From Gaoshiqia sp050298035 (GTDB lineage: Bacteria; Bacteroidota; Bacteroidia; Bacteroidales; Prolixibacteraceae), in contig JBNKTK010000075.1 in NCBI GenBank assembly GCA_050298035.1, forward strand, positions 1 through 18,927: a stretch of 18,927 nt of DNA. The letters run 5' to 3'. The notes beneath the pieces are model-generated. The model was not told where the DNA came from. It did not search any database and saw only the letters and a program-made list of their open reading frames with translations. This document shows positions 1 to 7,552 of the stretch, one piece after another (the first letter of the stretch is position 1; each line of letters opens with the position of its first letter). The position numbers and the translations under genes were made by a program.

Positions 1-77
1 TAGTATAAAAACAAAAAAGGAGAGCTGATTTTTTCAACTCTCCTTTGGTAGTAGCGGGGACACGACTCGAACGTGCG
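1..77. repeat. Left copy of 77-bp direct repeat (tRNA 3' end plus terminator)
   Basis: Positions 1-77 are identical base for base to 354-430. The copy carries, on the minus strand, the 3' acceptor strand and T-arm of a tRNA, a terminator hairpin and an AT-rich tail. It begins at the first base of the window, so the repeat may extend further left. In the right copy the matching base is the A of the nuclease start codon, so another nuclease gene could start just outside the window. That last point is inference. Confidence 0.95.
11..45 (-). terminator. Intrinsic terminator behind the broken tRNA
   Basis: On the minus strand a 12-bp stem (plus-strand 17-28 with 34-45, one G-U pair) closes a 5-nt A-rich loop and is followed by a run of T. 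It is an exact copy of the terminator at 364-398, which follows the intact tRNA. It probably came along with the duplicated tRNA end. Confidence 0.75.
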
Positions 78-112
78 TCCGGCCTTTGCCGGATATGATC
101 CCACCGAGCTAC
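52..112 (-). pseudogene. Broken tRNA-Met remnant lacking its 5' third
   Basis: Read on the minus strand, the 3' 26 nt (acceptor strand and T-arm, 52-77) are identical to the intact initiator tRNA at 405-477. Towards the 5' side similarity continues imperfectly through the anticodon region and the D-arm (about 17 of 19 bases match over 94-112). The 5' acceptor strand and the first half of the D-arm are absent and are replaced by the end of the nuclease gene. A GC-rich palindrome (78-93, 6-bp arms, CTTT loop on the plus strand) sits where the 3' side of the anticodon stem and the variable loop should be. No cloverleaf can form, so it is called a pseudogene. The stop codon of the upstream nuclease (TAG, 111-109) lies in its D-arm sequence. 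Confidence 0.8.
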
Positions 113-353
113 TTTGGTAAAATATTTTTTCGGATGAAATCCCTCCCTTTGTGTGATTTAAGTTCCTTTTCACGGGCAAGGGCCTCTTTCTTTTCGCTAA
201 AACTTTCAGAATAGATTAGCTCCCATGGGCGAAAGCTTTTTGTCCACCCTTTTGGTAGGTTGTTGTGTGCGAAAACCCTTTTTTCAAGGTCGCTTGTCAT
301 TCCGACATAAATTTTGTCAAAATCTTTTGAATGTATGACGTAGACGTAGAACA

Positions 354-354
<1 letters not shown>
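109..354 (-). CDS. Small GIY-YIG nuclease domain protein (81 aa)
   Basis: The protein is a single GIY-YIG nuclease domain of the size usual for stand-alone members (80-100 aa). Visible motifs are YVY at 3-5 and YVG at 16-18 (the GIY-YIG pair), Arg26 followed by His30 and Asn31 in the helix that normally holds the catalytic arginine, and Glu residues around 62-64 where the metal-binding glutamate is expected. The ATG at 354 is chosen because the motif begins right after it; a longer in-frame reading would run through the tRNA. There is no Shine-Dalgarno sequence, and the start lies about 10 nt behind the tRNA terminator, so expression probably depends on read-through. The gene lies between two copies of a tRNA 3' end, and its stop codon is inside the remnant tRNA. 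Family members cut DNA, but the target here is unknown. A role in mobility into tRNA genes is inferred from the context only. Confidence 0.88.
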
Positions 355-477
<123 letters not shown>

Positions 478-545
478 ATATATCTTTAATGTTTTTTTGT
501 CTTTTTGAACGTTCATTCGTGGCGTTCCTGCCTCAAATGCGGTTG

Positions 546-576
546 CAAATATATAACATGTTTTGCTAAAAACAAA
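546..576 (-). promoter_or_regulatory. Promoter for tRNA-fMet, TTTG-N19-TATATTTG
   Basis: On the minus strand TTTG (576-573) is followed after exactly 19 nt by TATATTTG (553-546). This fits the Bacteroidota primary sigma consensus TTTG-N19-TAnnTTTG completely. The predicted start leaves a leader of roughly 60 nt before the tRNA. Confidence 0.8.
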
Positions 577-660
577 CCTTCCTGAATATTTTTTGATTTT
601 CCCGTTGCGTTAAAAAGTATTAATTTCAGCAATTCGTGCTGGCTGTTTTTGTATTCTTTA

Positions 661-668
661 TAATTTTG
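661..668 (+). promoter_or_regulatory. -7 element TAATTTTG before the M23 peptidase gene
   Basis: TAATTTTG matches TAnnTTTG and predicts a transcript start about 15 nt before the ATG at 687. No good -33 box is seen at the right distance. The element lies downstream of an alternative in-frame start at 636, which argues for the ATG at 687. Confidence 0.5.
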
Positions 669-686
669 ATGCTCCAAATCCCGGAA

Positions 687-1550
687 ATGAAGGACGAAAA
701 GAAAAAGAAAAAAATCTTTCAGAAATTAAAAAACCGCTATCGGCTCATTATTTACAATGATTCGACCTTCCAAACTGTTTGGACAACCAAGCTTACACGG
801 ATAAATGTGTTCGTTATTGGCGGGATAGGTGGTTTATTGCTGGTTTTTCTGACAGTCCTGATCATTGCCTATACGCCGCTTAAGGAATTTATTCCCGGTT
901 ATCCTTCGGGAGATGTGCGTAAGCTGATGGTTCAAAATGCCATCATGGTTGATTCGCTGGAACAGCAAATTGCCATGCGTGATAATTATTTCGAGAAGAT
1001 CAAAGCATTGATTGAAGGCGATGTCCCTAGTGACCCGGATTATGTGGAAGATACTGTCATTAAATCGGCAACAGTCGATTTTCAGACCTATAATCACGAT
1101 TCCATATTCCGTCAGAATTTGCTGGAAGAACAGTTGGATTTATCGCTCCCGAAAGGAAACGTGCAGCAAACAAGCTTATCGGGCATTCATTTTTTCACCC
1201 CGTTAAAGGGAATGGTTTCCGGTAAGTTTGATAAAAATGTCGATCATTTTGCAGTTGATATCGTAGGACTGCCAAATTCACGCATATCCGCAGTTTTAGA
1301 AGGGACAGTGGTCTTTTCGGGCTGGACTGTTGAAACAGGATATGTGATCTATATTCAACACGATAACAACCTGATTTCGGTTTACAAGCACAATTCAGAG
1401 TTGCTCAAAGCGGTTGGCGACCATGTTGAAGCCGGTGAGGCAATTGCTTTTATGGGCAATACCGGTGAATTGTCGACCGGGCCCCACCTGCATTTCGAGC
1501 TGTGGTACAAAGGCGTTGCGCTCGATCCCGAAAAATACATTGATTTTTAA
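687..1550 (+). CDS. Membrane-anchored M23 family metallopeptidase
   Basis: The 287-aa protein has a lysine-rich amino terminus, one membrane segment at about 40-62, a short helical linker and a carboxy-terminal M23 (LytM-type) domain from about 165 onward. The zinc-binding and catalytic residues of the family are present: His187 and Asp191 (HxxxD), His235, and the HLH motif His267/His269. M23 enzymes cut peptide cross-links in peptidoglycan. With all ligands kept, this one is probably active at the cell envelope. An upstream in-frame start at 636 would add 17 hydrophobic residues, but it precedes the promoter element and does not fit the KKKK-rich start usual in these proteins. dxr starts 10 nt after the stop, so the genes are probably co-transcribed. 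Confidence 0.9.
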   Translation: MKDEKKKKKIFQKLKNRYRLIIYNDSTFQTVWTTKLTRINVFVIGGIGGLLLVFLTVLIIAYTPLKEFIPGYPSGDVRKLMVQNAIMVDSLEQQIAMRDNYFEKIKALIEGDVPSDPDYVEDTVIKSATVDFQTYNHDSIFRQNLLEEQLDLSLPKGNVQQTSLSGIHFFTPLKGMVSGKFDKNVDHFAVDIVGLPNSRISAVLEGTVVFSGWTVETGYVIYIQHDNNLISVYKHNSELLKAVGDHVEAGEAIAFMGNTGELSTGPHLHFELWYKGVALDPEKYIDF

Positions 1551-1560
1551 GCCATCCCTG

Positions 1561-2721
1561 ATGAAAAAACGAATAGCAATCCTTGGATCGACCGGTTCAA
1601 TCGGAACACAAACCCTTGAAGTGGTCGAGCAAAATCCCGAATATTTTGAAGTAGAGGTCTTAACGGCCAACAACAATATTGATTTATTGATTGAGCAGGC
1701 ACGCAAGTTTAAACCCAACATGGTTGTTGTGGCGAACGAATGCCGGTACGAAATCCTGCAGGAAGCATTAAAAGACGAGCCAATAAAAATATTTGCCGGG
1801 AAAGAGGCACTGGAACAAGTGGTTCAGTTGGACAGTATCGACCTTGTTGTAACCGCGATGGTTGGCTATTCGGGCCTGCTGCCCACACTGAACGCGATCA
1901 AAGCCGGGAAACATATTGCCCTTGCCAATAAGGAAACCCTTGTTGTTGCCGGTGAGATCATTACGCGCGAAGCCATCAAAAACAAGGTTAGTATTTATCC
2001 GGTCGACTCTGAACACTCGGCTATCTTTCAGTGTTTGGCTGGTGAGCACATGAATGAGATTGAGAAAATCTACCTCACGGCATCGGGTGGCCCTTTCAGG
2101 GGATTTACGCGGGAGCAGCTTGAGAACGTGACGAAAGCCGATGCGTTGAAGCATCCGAATTGGGACATGGGGGCAAAAATCACGATCGATTCGGCTAGCA
2201 TGATGAACAAGGGGTTTGAAGTAATTGAGGCCAAATGGTTGTTTGACCTGAAACCGGAACAGATTGATGTTGTGGTGCATCCGCAGAGTATCATTCACTC
2301 CATTGTGCAGTTTTGTGATGGTTCGATGAAGGCTCAGATGGGTTTGCCGGACATGAAGTTGCCCATCCAGTATGCGATGAATTTTCCGCAACGGCTACCG
2401 TCAGCATTTAAGCGCTTTAACTTCCTGGATTACCCAAAACTGACATTTGAGCAGCCCGATACGAAAATTTTTCGTAATCTTGCACTGGCTTTCGAAGCTT
2501 TAAATCAGGGCGGTAATATGCCCTGTATTTTGAATGCTGCCAACGAAGTCGTCGTACAAGCCTTTCTGCGTGATAAAATCCGTTTTGTCGAGATGCCGGA
2601 AATCATCGAAGAGTGCATGCAGAAGGTTGATTTTATAAAAAAGCCCGTTTTGGATGACTACATTCAAACCGATAAGGAGACAAGATTGTTAACTGCTTCG
2701 TTGGTCAAACAGCGAAACTAA
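1561..2721 (+). CDS. dxr: 1-deoxy-D-xylulose 5-phosphate reductoisomerase
   Basis: DXR catalyses the NADPH-dependent conversion of 1-deoxyxylulose 5-phosphate to 2-C-methyl-D-erythritol 4-phosphate, the committed step of the MEP isoprenoid pathway in the cytoplasm. The 386-aa length is normal for the family. The NADPH-binding loop GSTGSIG is at 9-15, LANKETL at 121-127, the metal ligands Asp149 and Glu151 in PVDSEH, the phosphate-binding LTASGGPFR at 172-180, and Asn216, Lys217 and Glu220 in NKGFE. The ATG at 1561 directly precedes the Rossmann strand; a longer frame beginning at 1414 is overlap with the upstream gene. It sits 10 nt after the M23 gene and 19 nt before rseP. Confidence 0.97.
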   Translation: MKKRIAILGSTGSIGTQTLEVVEQNPEYFEVEVLTANNNIDLLIEQARKFKPNMVVVANECRYEILQEALKDEPIKIFAGKEALEQVVQLDSIDLVVTAMVGYSGLLPTLNAIKAGKHIALANKETLVVAGEIITREAIKNKVSIYPVDSEHSAIFQCLAGEHMNEIEKIYLTASGGPFRGFTREQLENVTKADALKHPNWDMGAKITIDSASMMNKGFEVIEAKWLFDLKPEQIDVVVHPQSIIHSIVQFCDGSMKAQMGLPDMKLPIQYAMNFPQRLPSAFKRFNFLDYPKLTFEQPDTKIFRNLALAFEALNQGGNMPCILNAANEVVVQAFLRDKIRFVEMPEIIEECMQKVDFIKKPVLDDYIQTDKETRLLTASLVKQRN

Positions 2722-2740
2722 AAAAGACAGAATTTAACGC

Positions 2741-4075
2741 ATGGAACAAGTACTGATAAAAGCTGCCCAACTCATCCTGAGTCTTTCCCTTTTGGTGATT
2801 CTTCACGAGTTTGGACACTTTGCATTTGCACGGTTATTTAAAACCCGGGTTGAAAAGTTTTACCTGTTTTTTGATGCCTGGTTTGCACTTTTTAAAATCA
2901 AACGCGGTGAAACCGAATATGGGATCGGGTGGTTGCCGCTTGGTGGCTATGTGAAAATTTCGGGGATGATTGATGAGTCGATGGACAAGGACGCGATGAA
3001 ACTGCCTCCGCAACCATGGGAATTCCGCTCCAAGAAAGCCTACCAGCGTTTGCTGATTATGGTGGGTGGTGTTTTGATGAATTTTATCCTGGCCTTTATT
3101 ATTTACATCGCGGTGCTGTATGCCTGGGGGACACAATATTTACCAACCGAGAATACGACCTATGGGATCATGGTTTCAGAAACCGGTGAAAAGATCGGTT
3201 TGCAAAACGGCGATAAAATCCTTTCGGTCGATCACGAATACATTGAATCGTTCTACAAGATTATTCCAACGGTGCTTCTTGATGGTGCAAAAACCATTCA
3301 GGTTTTGCGCGACGGGAAACAGGTAGACATTGAAATTTCGGATGAAGATTTAGCCCTGCTTGTCAAAAGCAAAGGCGTTATTGATCCACGCTTCTTTTTT
3401 AAAGCATCGGTTGGGAAAGTACAGAAAGATTCACCGGGCGAACTGGCCGGCCTGAGAAAAGGCGATGTTCTTGTTGATGCAGATGGGCAGCAGTTTGAGT
3501 TTTATGACCAGTTCTCGACTTATGTCCGCTCACATAAAGAACAGGAAGTTACACTTAACTTACTGCGCGATGATAAGCCATTATCTTTAAAAGTTGTTGT
3601 TAGCGAAGAAGGGACAATCGGATTTCGTCCTTTGTTTACCGAAGAAGCAGCTGCATACCTGAAATACGAAACCATTAGATATACTTTTCTCGAATCGATT
3701 CCGGCAGGGATTAAGCGGGGCGTGTCAACCGTACAGGACTACCTGAAACAGTTCAAACTGATTTTTTCACCCAAAACCAAAGCTTACGAATCGCTGGGAG
3801 GTTTTATCACGATTGGCAACATTTTTCCGGGTGCCTGGGACTGGTATTCATTTTGGACGATGACGGCCTTCCTGTCAATCATCCTGGGGGTTATGAACCT
3901 GCTGCCGATCCCGGCTTTGGATGGCGGACATGTGGCTTTCCTGTTGTTCGAAATTGTAACCGGGCGAAAACCGGGCGAAAAATTTCTGGAGTACGCGCAA
4001 ATTACCGGGATGATTATTCTGTTGTCCCTGGTATTGTTCGCCAATGCAAATGATATTATTAAACTCTTTCATTAA
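2741..4075 (+). CDS. rseP: RIP metalloprotease RseP (site-2 protease, M50)
   Basis: This intramembrane zinc protease cuts membrane-spanning segments of substrates such as anti-sigma factors and remnant signal peptides. The 444-aa protein has HEFGH (His22-His26) in the first membrane segment, MVGGVLMNF near 107-115, and the third zinc ligand in LDG (Asp394) near the end. Two PDZ domains lie between them, at about 130-215 and 218-300; the typical GL.xGD PDZ signatures are at 153-158 and 237-242. About four membrane segments are expected. It follows dxr by 19 nt, a neighbourhood seen in many bacteria. No anti-sigma factor gene is visible in this window, so the regulatory substrate is unknown. 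Confidence 0.95.
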   Translation: MEQVLIKAAQLILSLSLLVILHEFGHFAFARLFKTRVEKFYLFFDAWFALFKIKRGETEYGIGWLPLGGYVKISGMIDESMDKDAMKLPPQPWEFRSKKAYQRLLIMVGGVLMNFILAFIIYIAVLYAWGTQYLPTENTTYGIMVSETGEKIGLQNGDKILSVDHEYIESFYKIIPTVLLDGAKTIQVLRDGKQVDIEISDEDLALLVKSKGVIDPRFFFKASVGKVQKDSPGELAGLRKGDVLVDADGQQFEFYDQFSTYVRSHKEQEVTLNLLRDDKPLSLKVVVSEEGTIGFRPLFTEEAAAYLKYETIRYTFLESIPAGIKRGVSTVQDYLKQFKLIFSPKTKAYESLGGFITIGNIFPGAWDWYSFWTMTAFLSIILGVMNLLPIPALDGGHVAFLLFEIVTGRKPGEKFLEYAQITGMIILLSLVLFANANDIIKLFH

Positions 4076-4094
4076 GAGGCAAATAAAAATTTTC

Positions 4095-4102
4095 TATTTT
4101 TG
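4095..4102 (+). promoter_or_regulatory. -7 element TATTTTTG before tatA
   Basis: TATTTTTG matches TAnnTTTG. It lies 23 nt before the ATG at 4126, in the 50-nt gap after rseP, which gives a leader of about 20 nt. No clear -33 box is seen. It suggests that tatA is transcribed separately from the rseP operon. Confidence 0.5.
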
Positions 4103-4125
4103 TAGAAACCATTAAACTTGTAAGT

Positions 4126-4329
4126 ATGTATTTATCAATTATCGCCGGATTCCTTGGACCACAAGAGATCATTATTATATTGATTATTGTTGTATTGTTG
4201 TTTGGAGGCCGAAAAATTCCGGAACTCATGAAAGGATTAGGTAAAGGAATGAAAGAGTTCAAGAAAGCGACTTCTGAAGACGATGATGAAGACCAGGAAA
4301 AACCAAAAAAAGGAAAGATTTCTGAGTAA
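4126..4329 (+). CDS. tatA: Twin-arginine translocase subunit, TatA/E type
   Basis: The 67-aa protein has one membrane segment (about 12-27) followed by FGGRKIPELMKGLGKGMKEF, the TatA hinge and amphipathic helix with the conserved Phe-Gly. A charged, acidic then lysine-rich tail completes it. TatA oligomers form the transport path for folded proteins with twin-arginine signal peptides. Its length and the single short helix favour TatA/TatE over TatB. No tatC is in the window. A promoter-like element lies before it and a strong terminator after it, so it is probably monocistronic. Confidence 0.93.
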   Translation: MYLSIIAGFLGPQEIIIILIIVVLLFGGRKIPELMKGLGKGMKEFKKATSEDDDEDQEKPKKGKISE

Positions 4330-4346
4330 GTTCAGCGAATAAATTC

Positions 4347-4376
4347 AAATCCCGTTTTTTTGAGACGGGATTTTTT
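4347..4376 (+). terminator. Intrinsic terminator after tatA
   Basis: A 9-bp perfect stem (AAATCCCGT at 4347-4355 with ACGGGATTT at 4365-4373) is followed by further T residues. It lies 17 nt behind the tatA stop codon. Confidence 0.9.
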
Positions 4377-4431
4377 GTGTCTTGTCAGGAAAATAAATAA
4401 GTCCTTGATCTTAACGAAGGTTTTCTGGTAA

Positions 4432-4439
4432 GATTTTTG
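4432..4439 (+). promoter_or_regulatory. Weak -7-like element before the lipoprotein gene
   Basis: GATTTTTG differs from TAnnTTTG at the first base. It sits 35 nt before the ATG at 4474 and only 5 nt before an earlier in-frame ATG at 4444, which supports 4474 as the start. Confidence 0.35.
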
Positions 4440-4473
4440 TAATATGAGGGACGAACCAGAAAAAAAGATCACT

Positions 4474-5505
4474 ATGAAACGAATATGCTCAACTGTATTG
4501 CTGATTTCCCTGTCAGCTGTTTTGTTCTCATGTAAAGATGAAGGGAACCTTCGGCGAAAAGTTACCGGTAAAGCCGGCGAAGTTGTAGTTGTAATCCCTA
4601 AAGAAACCTGGGAGGGTGTTGTTGGGGACGAAATGAAAAAAATATTGTCGCAGCCACAACTCTCGTTGCCTCAGGACGAACCGATTTTCGATTTAATCGA
4701 TGTTCCGCCTGTCGCATTTAAAGACATCTTTAAAACAAGCCGCAATATCATAAATGTCCGGATTTCCCCAACGCAGGACTCAACCAAAGTTGAATTTAAG
4801 AAAGACATTTGGGCATGGCCGCAGGCAGTTATCAACATTCAGGCAAAATCACCCGAAGATTTTAAAGAAGTGTTCGGCAAGAACTCGGATAAAATTGTGG
4901 CTTACCTGTTGAAAGCCGAACGCGAGCGTTTGCAGATAAACTATTCGAAGTATTACGACAAGGCTGTTAAAAATAACTTGCTGAAAGAATACAATATCAA
5001 CCTGACAGTTCCTCCGGGCTTTTCTATTGCAAGGAAATCGAAAGATTTCGCGTGGATCCGCTATGAGACTCCGGATATTAGCCAGGGGATTATCCTGCAT
5101 ACTTTCCCGTATGTTTCCGACAGTACTTTTACGATGGATTTCCTGATGGAACGTCGTGATTCCATATTGAAAGCTTATGTTGAAGGCCCGGCAGACGGGA
5201 GTTATATGACTACCGAACATCGCTTGACCCCGGTTTTCAATGTGTTCAAATTTAAAAATAATTACGCGGCGGAAATGCGCGGGTTGTGGCGTGTTGAAAA
5301 TGATTTTATGGGTGGCCCGTTTATTAACCTGACTGTGCTTGATGCATCAAACAGCCGGGTGATCATGCTCGATGGGTATGTGTATGCCCCAAGGTTTGAT
5401 AAACGAAATTACCTGCGACAGGTTGAAGCGATGATTTACTCGCTGACCTTGCCCGACCAGGCGAAAAACGATAAAATAAACAGCCAGATAGAAATGGGGA
5501 ATTAA
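4474..5505 (+). CDS. DUF4837-type lipoprotein of unknown function
   Basis: The 343-aa protein begins with a type II signal peptide. Lys2-Arg3, a hydrophobic stretch and LFSC follow, with Cys20 the probable lipidated residue. The residues after the cysteine are Lys-Asp-Glu, which resembles the acidic sorting signal of some surface-exposed Bacteroidota lipoproteins. The mature part resembles the DUF4837 family as I remember it (conserved stretch around GEVVVVIP at 35-42); no enzymatic motif was recognised. An ATG 30 nt upstream is in frame, but it would put 10 charged residues before the signal peptide and lies almost on the promoter element. The gene is flanked by terminators on both sides, so it is probably monocistronic. 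Confidence 0.8.
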   Translation: MKRICSTVLLISLSAVLFSCKDEGNLRRKVTGKAGEVVVVIPKETWEGVVGDEMKKILSQPQLSLPQDEPIFDLIDVPPVAFKDIFKTSRNIINVRISPTQDSTKVEFKKDIWAWPQAVINIQAKSPEDFKEVFGKNSDKIVAYLLKAERERLQINYSKYYDKAVKNNLLKEYNINLTVPPGFSIARKSKDFAWIRYETPDISQGIILHTFPYVSDSTFTMDFLMERRDSILKAYVEGPADGSYMTTEHRLTPVFNVFKFKNNYAAEMRGLWRVENDFMGGPFINLTVLDASNSRVIMLDGYVYAPRFDKRNYLRQVEAMIYSLTLPDQAKNDKINSQIEMGN

Positions 5506-5524
5506 ACCAAAAATACTTGCAGAG

Positions 5525-5552
5525 AAGCCCGGGCGTTTGTCCGGGTTTTTTT
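5525..5552 (+). terminator. Intrinsic terminator after the lipoprotein gene
   Basis: An 8-bp stem (5525-5532 with 5541-5548, one G-T wobble) with a GCGTTTGT loop leads into a T run ending at 5552. It lies 20 nt behind the stop codon. Confidence 0.85.
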
Positions 5553-5589
5553 ATGTTTTGCCTGTATTAAAATGAATACTGATTTTCTT

Positions 5590-5597
5590 TATTTTTG
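5590..5597 (+). promoter_or_regulatory. -7 element TATTTTTG directly before the agmatine deiminase start
   Basis: TATTTTTG matches TAnnTTTG and ends only 4 nt before the ATG at 5602. If used, the transcript would start at or next to the start codon. No matching -33 box is seen. Confidence 0.45.
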
Positions 5598-5601
5598 AGC
5601 C

Positions 5602-6630
5602 ATGACATTTGACGAATCATATTTACCCGCGGAGTGGGTGAAACAAAGCGGGGTTCAGCTTACCTGGCCCGATGAGCAGACCGACTGGGTCTCAAACCTG
5701 GATGAAGTGATCCCGGTTTACGAAACCATGGCAAAAGAAATTCTTGCCCGCGAGAAACTGCTTTTGGTTTGCCGCAACAAATCGCTGTTGCCGGCTTTTT
5801 TGCAGGAAGAAAATGAAAACCTGATCGTCCGAGAAATGCCGTTGAACGATACCTGGGCCCGTGACCATGGCGCACTGACCATGGTTGAAAACGGAGAGCC
5901 GGTATTGTTGAATTTTCGTTTTAATGGCTGGGCTATGAAGTTCGCTGCCTGCCATGATAACCAGATAACGCCAAACCTTTACCGGGCGGGCGCTTTCAGG
6001 CAGGACATTGCGATGCGCGATTATTCTTATTTTACCTTCGAAGGTGGGGCGATTGAGAGTAACAACCGGGGATGTTTGCTCACAACCAGCGAATGTTTAT
6101 TGTCGAAAAACCGCAATGAACACCTAAGTCGCCATGAGGTTGAATTCTTTCTGAAACAATGTTTCAACAGTAACAAAATACTTTGGCTTGATCATGGTTT
6201 CCTTGAAGGCGACGATACGGACAGCCATATTGATACCCTGGCCCGTTTTTGCGCAGAGGATACCATCGCGTATGTCAAATGCGGTGATCCCGACGACATT
6301 CATTTTGATGCTTTGCAAAAAATGGAAGGTCAGCTGCGCGGATTGACTGACCAGGACGACCAGCCTTTTAAGCTGGTAGCATTGCCTTTCCCGGATGCCA
6401 TTTATGATGAAGAAGGGCAGCGGTTACCGGCAACTTACGCCAATTTCCTGATTATAAACAAAGCTGTATTGTTCCCAATTTACGGCGTGAAGCAGGACGA
6501 TGAGGCTGTTGAGATCATTTCATCCTTATTCCCGGAACACGAGATTGTGCCAATCAACAGTGTTCCGCTGATCAAGCAACATGGTTCAATCCATTGTGTC
6601 AGCATGCAATTTCCCGAGGGAGTGCTTTAA
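5602..6630 (+). CDS. aguA: Agmatine deiminase family protein
   Basis: Agmatine deiminase hydrolyses agmatine to N-carbamoylputrescine and ammonia in the cytoplasm. The 342-aa protein starts with the family pattern YLPAEW...QLTWP (7-22). It keeps the active-site residues of the guanidine-modifying superfamily: the WARDHG motif (Asp88), EGGAIE (147-152), DTDSHID (His209, Asp211) and the carboxy-terminal nucleophile Cys332 in SIHCVS. There is no secretion signal, which separates it from the secreted peptidylarginine deiminases in the same superfamily. The next gene, 18 nt downstream, encodes the enzyme for the following step, which strongly supports the assignment. A terminator upstream and a promoter-like element suggest a two-gene transcription unit. 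Confidence 0.92.
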   Translation: MTFDESYLPAEWVKQSGVQLTWPDEQTDWVSNLDEVIPVYETMAKEILAREKLLLVCRNKSLLPAFLQEENENLIVREMPLNDTWARDHGALTMVENGEPVLLNFRFNGWAMKFAACHDNQITPNLYRAGAFRQDIAMRDYSYFTFEGGAIESNNRGCLLTTSECLLSKNRNEHLSRHEVEFFLKQCFNSNKILWLDHGFLEGDDTDSHIDTLARFCAEDTIAYVKCGDPDDIHFDALQKMEGQLRGLTDQDDQPFKLVALPFPDAIYDEEGQRLPATYANFLIINKAVLFPIYGVKQDDEAVEIISSLFPEHEIVPINSVPLIKQHGSIHCVSMQFPEGVL

Positions 6631-6648
6631 TCATTTAAATTGAAAGAG

Positions 6649-7542
6649 ATGAGCAAAAAAGAAGTCACAATAGGTTTAATTCAGCAACGAAATACTGCGG
6701 ATGTTGAGGCAAACAAGCAAAAGTTGGCCGCCAACATCGCTGATTGTGCCGCGAAAGGGGCAGAGCTGGTGGTGCTGCAGGAGCTTCACAACAGCCTGTA
6801 TTTCTGCCAAACCGAAGATGTCAGTTTGTTTGATCTGGCCGAACCAATTCCTGGCCCGTCAACCGCTTTTTACGGTGAGCTGGCCAAGAAGCACGGGGTT
6901 GTTTTGGTGACTTCCCTGTTCGAAAAGCGTGCAGTTGGCTTGTACCACAATACCGCTGTTGTTTTCGAAAAAGACGGGAGCATTGCCGGGAAATACAGGA
7001 AAATGCACATCCCGGACGACCCTGGGTTTTACGAGAAATTTTATTTCACCCCGGGTGATCTTGGTTTTACCCCAATTGATACCTCGGTGGGGCGCTTGGG
7101 CGTTTTGGTTTGCTGGGATCAGTGGTATCCGGAGGCAGCCCGGTTGATGGCAATGGCCGGGGCCGAAATGTTGATTTACCCAACGGCAATTGGTTGGGAC
7201 CCGCGGGATACCGATGATGAAAAATTGCGCCAGCAAAATGCCTGGATCACCATTCAGCGGGGTCATGCCGTGGCAAACGGGATCCCGGTAATCAGTGTGA
7301 ACCGGGTTGGCAAAGAGGAAGACCCTTCCCAGAGTTCGGAGGGAATCCAGTTCTGGGGGAACAGTTTTGTATGCGGGCCGCAGGGTGAGTTCCTTGCTCA
7401 GGGCGGTAGTGCAGATGAAGAGAACCTGGTGGTTAAGGTCGATAAAAACCGCTCGGAGGATGTCCGGCGTATCTGGCCTTTCTTACGCGACCGCCGCATT
7501 GAAAACTACTCGGGACTGACGAAGCGTTTCCTGAATGATTAG
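6649..7542 (+). CDS. aguB: N-carbamoylputrescine amidohydrolase (nitrilase superfamily)
   Basis: The enzyme hydrolyses N-carbamoylputrescine to putrescine, carbon dioxide and ammonia. The 297-aa protein carries the nitrilase-superfamily triad: Glu45 in LQELH, Lys118 in YRKMHIPDDPGF and Cys155 in VCWDQWYPEAAR. The HIPDDPGFYEKFYF stretch is typical of this subgroup. The ATG at 6649 is preferred over a TTG 9 nt upstream; GAAAGAG just before it may serve as a ribosome site. It follows the agmatine deiminase gene by 18 nt, and together they give a decarboxylase-independent branch from agmatine to putrescine. No arginine decarboxylase gene is in the window. It converges on the sensor kinase gene with a gap of only 10 nt. 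Confidence 0.94.
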   Translation: MSKKEVTIGLIQQRNTADVEANKQKLAANIADCAAKGAELVVLQELHNSLYFCQTEDVSLFDLAEPIPGPSTAFYGELAKKHGVVLVTSLFEKRAVGLYHNTAVVFEKDGSIAGKYRKMHIPDDPGFYEKFYFTPGDLGFTPIDTSVGRLGVLVCWDQWYPEAARLMAMAGAEMLIYPTAIGWDPRDTDDEKLRQQNAWITIQRGHAVANGIPVISVNRVGKEEDPSQSSEGIQFWGNSFVCGPQGEFLAQGGSADEENLVVKVDKNRSEDVRRIWPFLRDRRIENYSGLTKRFLND

Positions 7543-7552
7543 GATGGCCTGT

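Noticed and set aside
52..112. Reading the left tRNA-like sequence as a functional second tRNA
   Set aside because: It has no 5' acceptor strand and cannot form the acceptor or anticodon stems.
1414..1560. Longer dxr start at 1414
   Set aside because: It lies inside the M23 peptidase gene in another frame and adds 49 residues before the NADPH-binding strand, which no DXR has.
1768..2391. Long minus-strand open frame opposite dxr
   Set aside because: It is a shadow of a well-supported coding sequence, with no recognisable domain and no start context.
5602..6630. Secreted peptidylarginine deiminase of the Porphyromonas type
   Set aside because: There is no signal peptide, and the partner gene for the agmatine pathway lies directly downstream.
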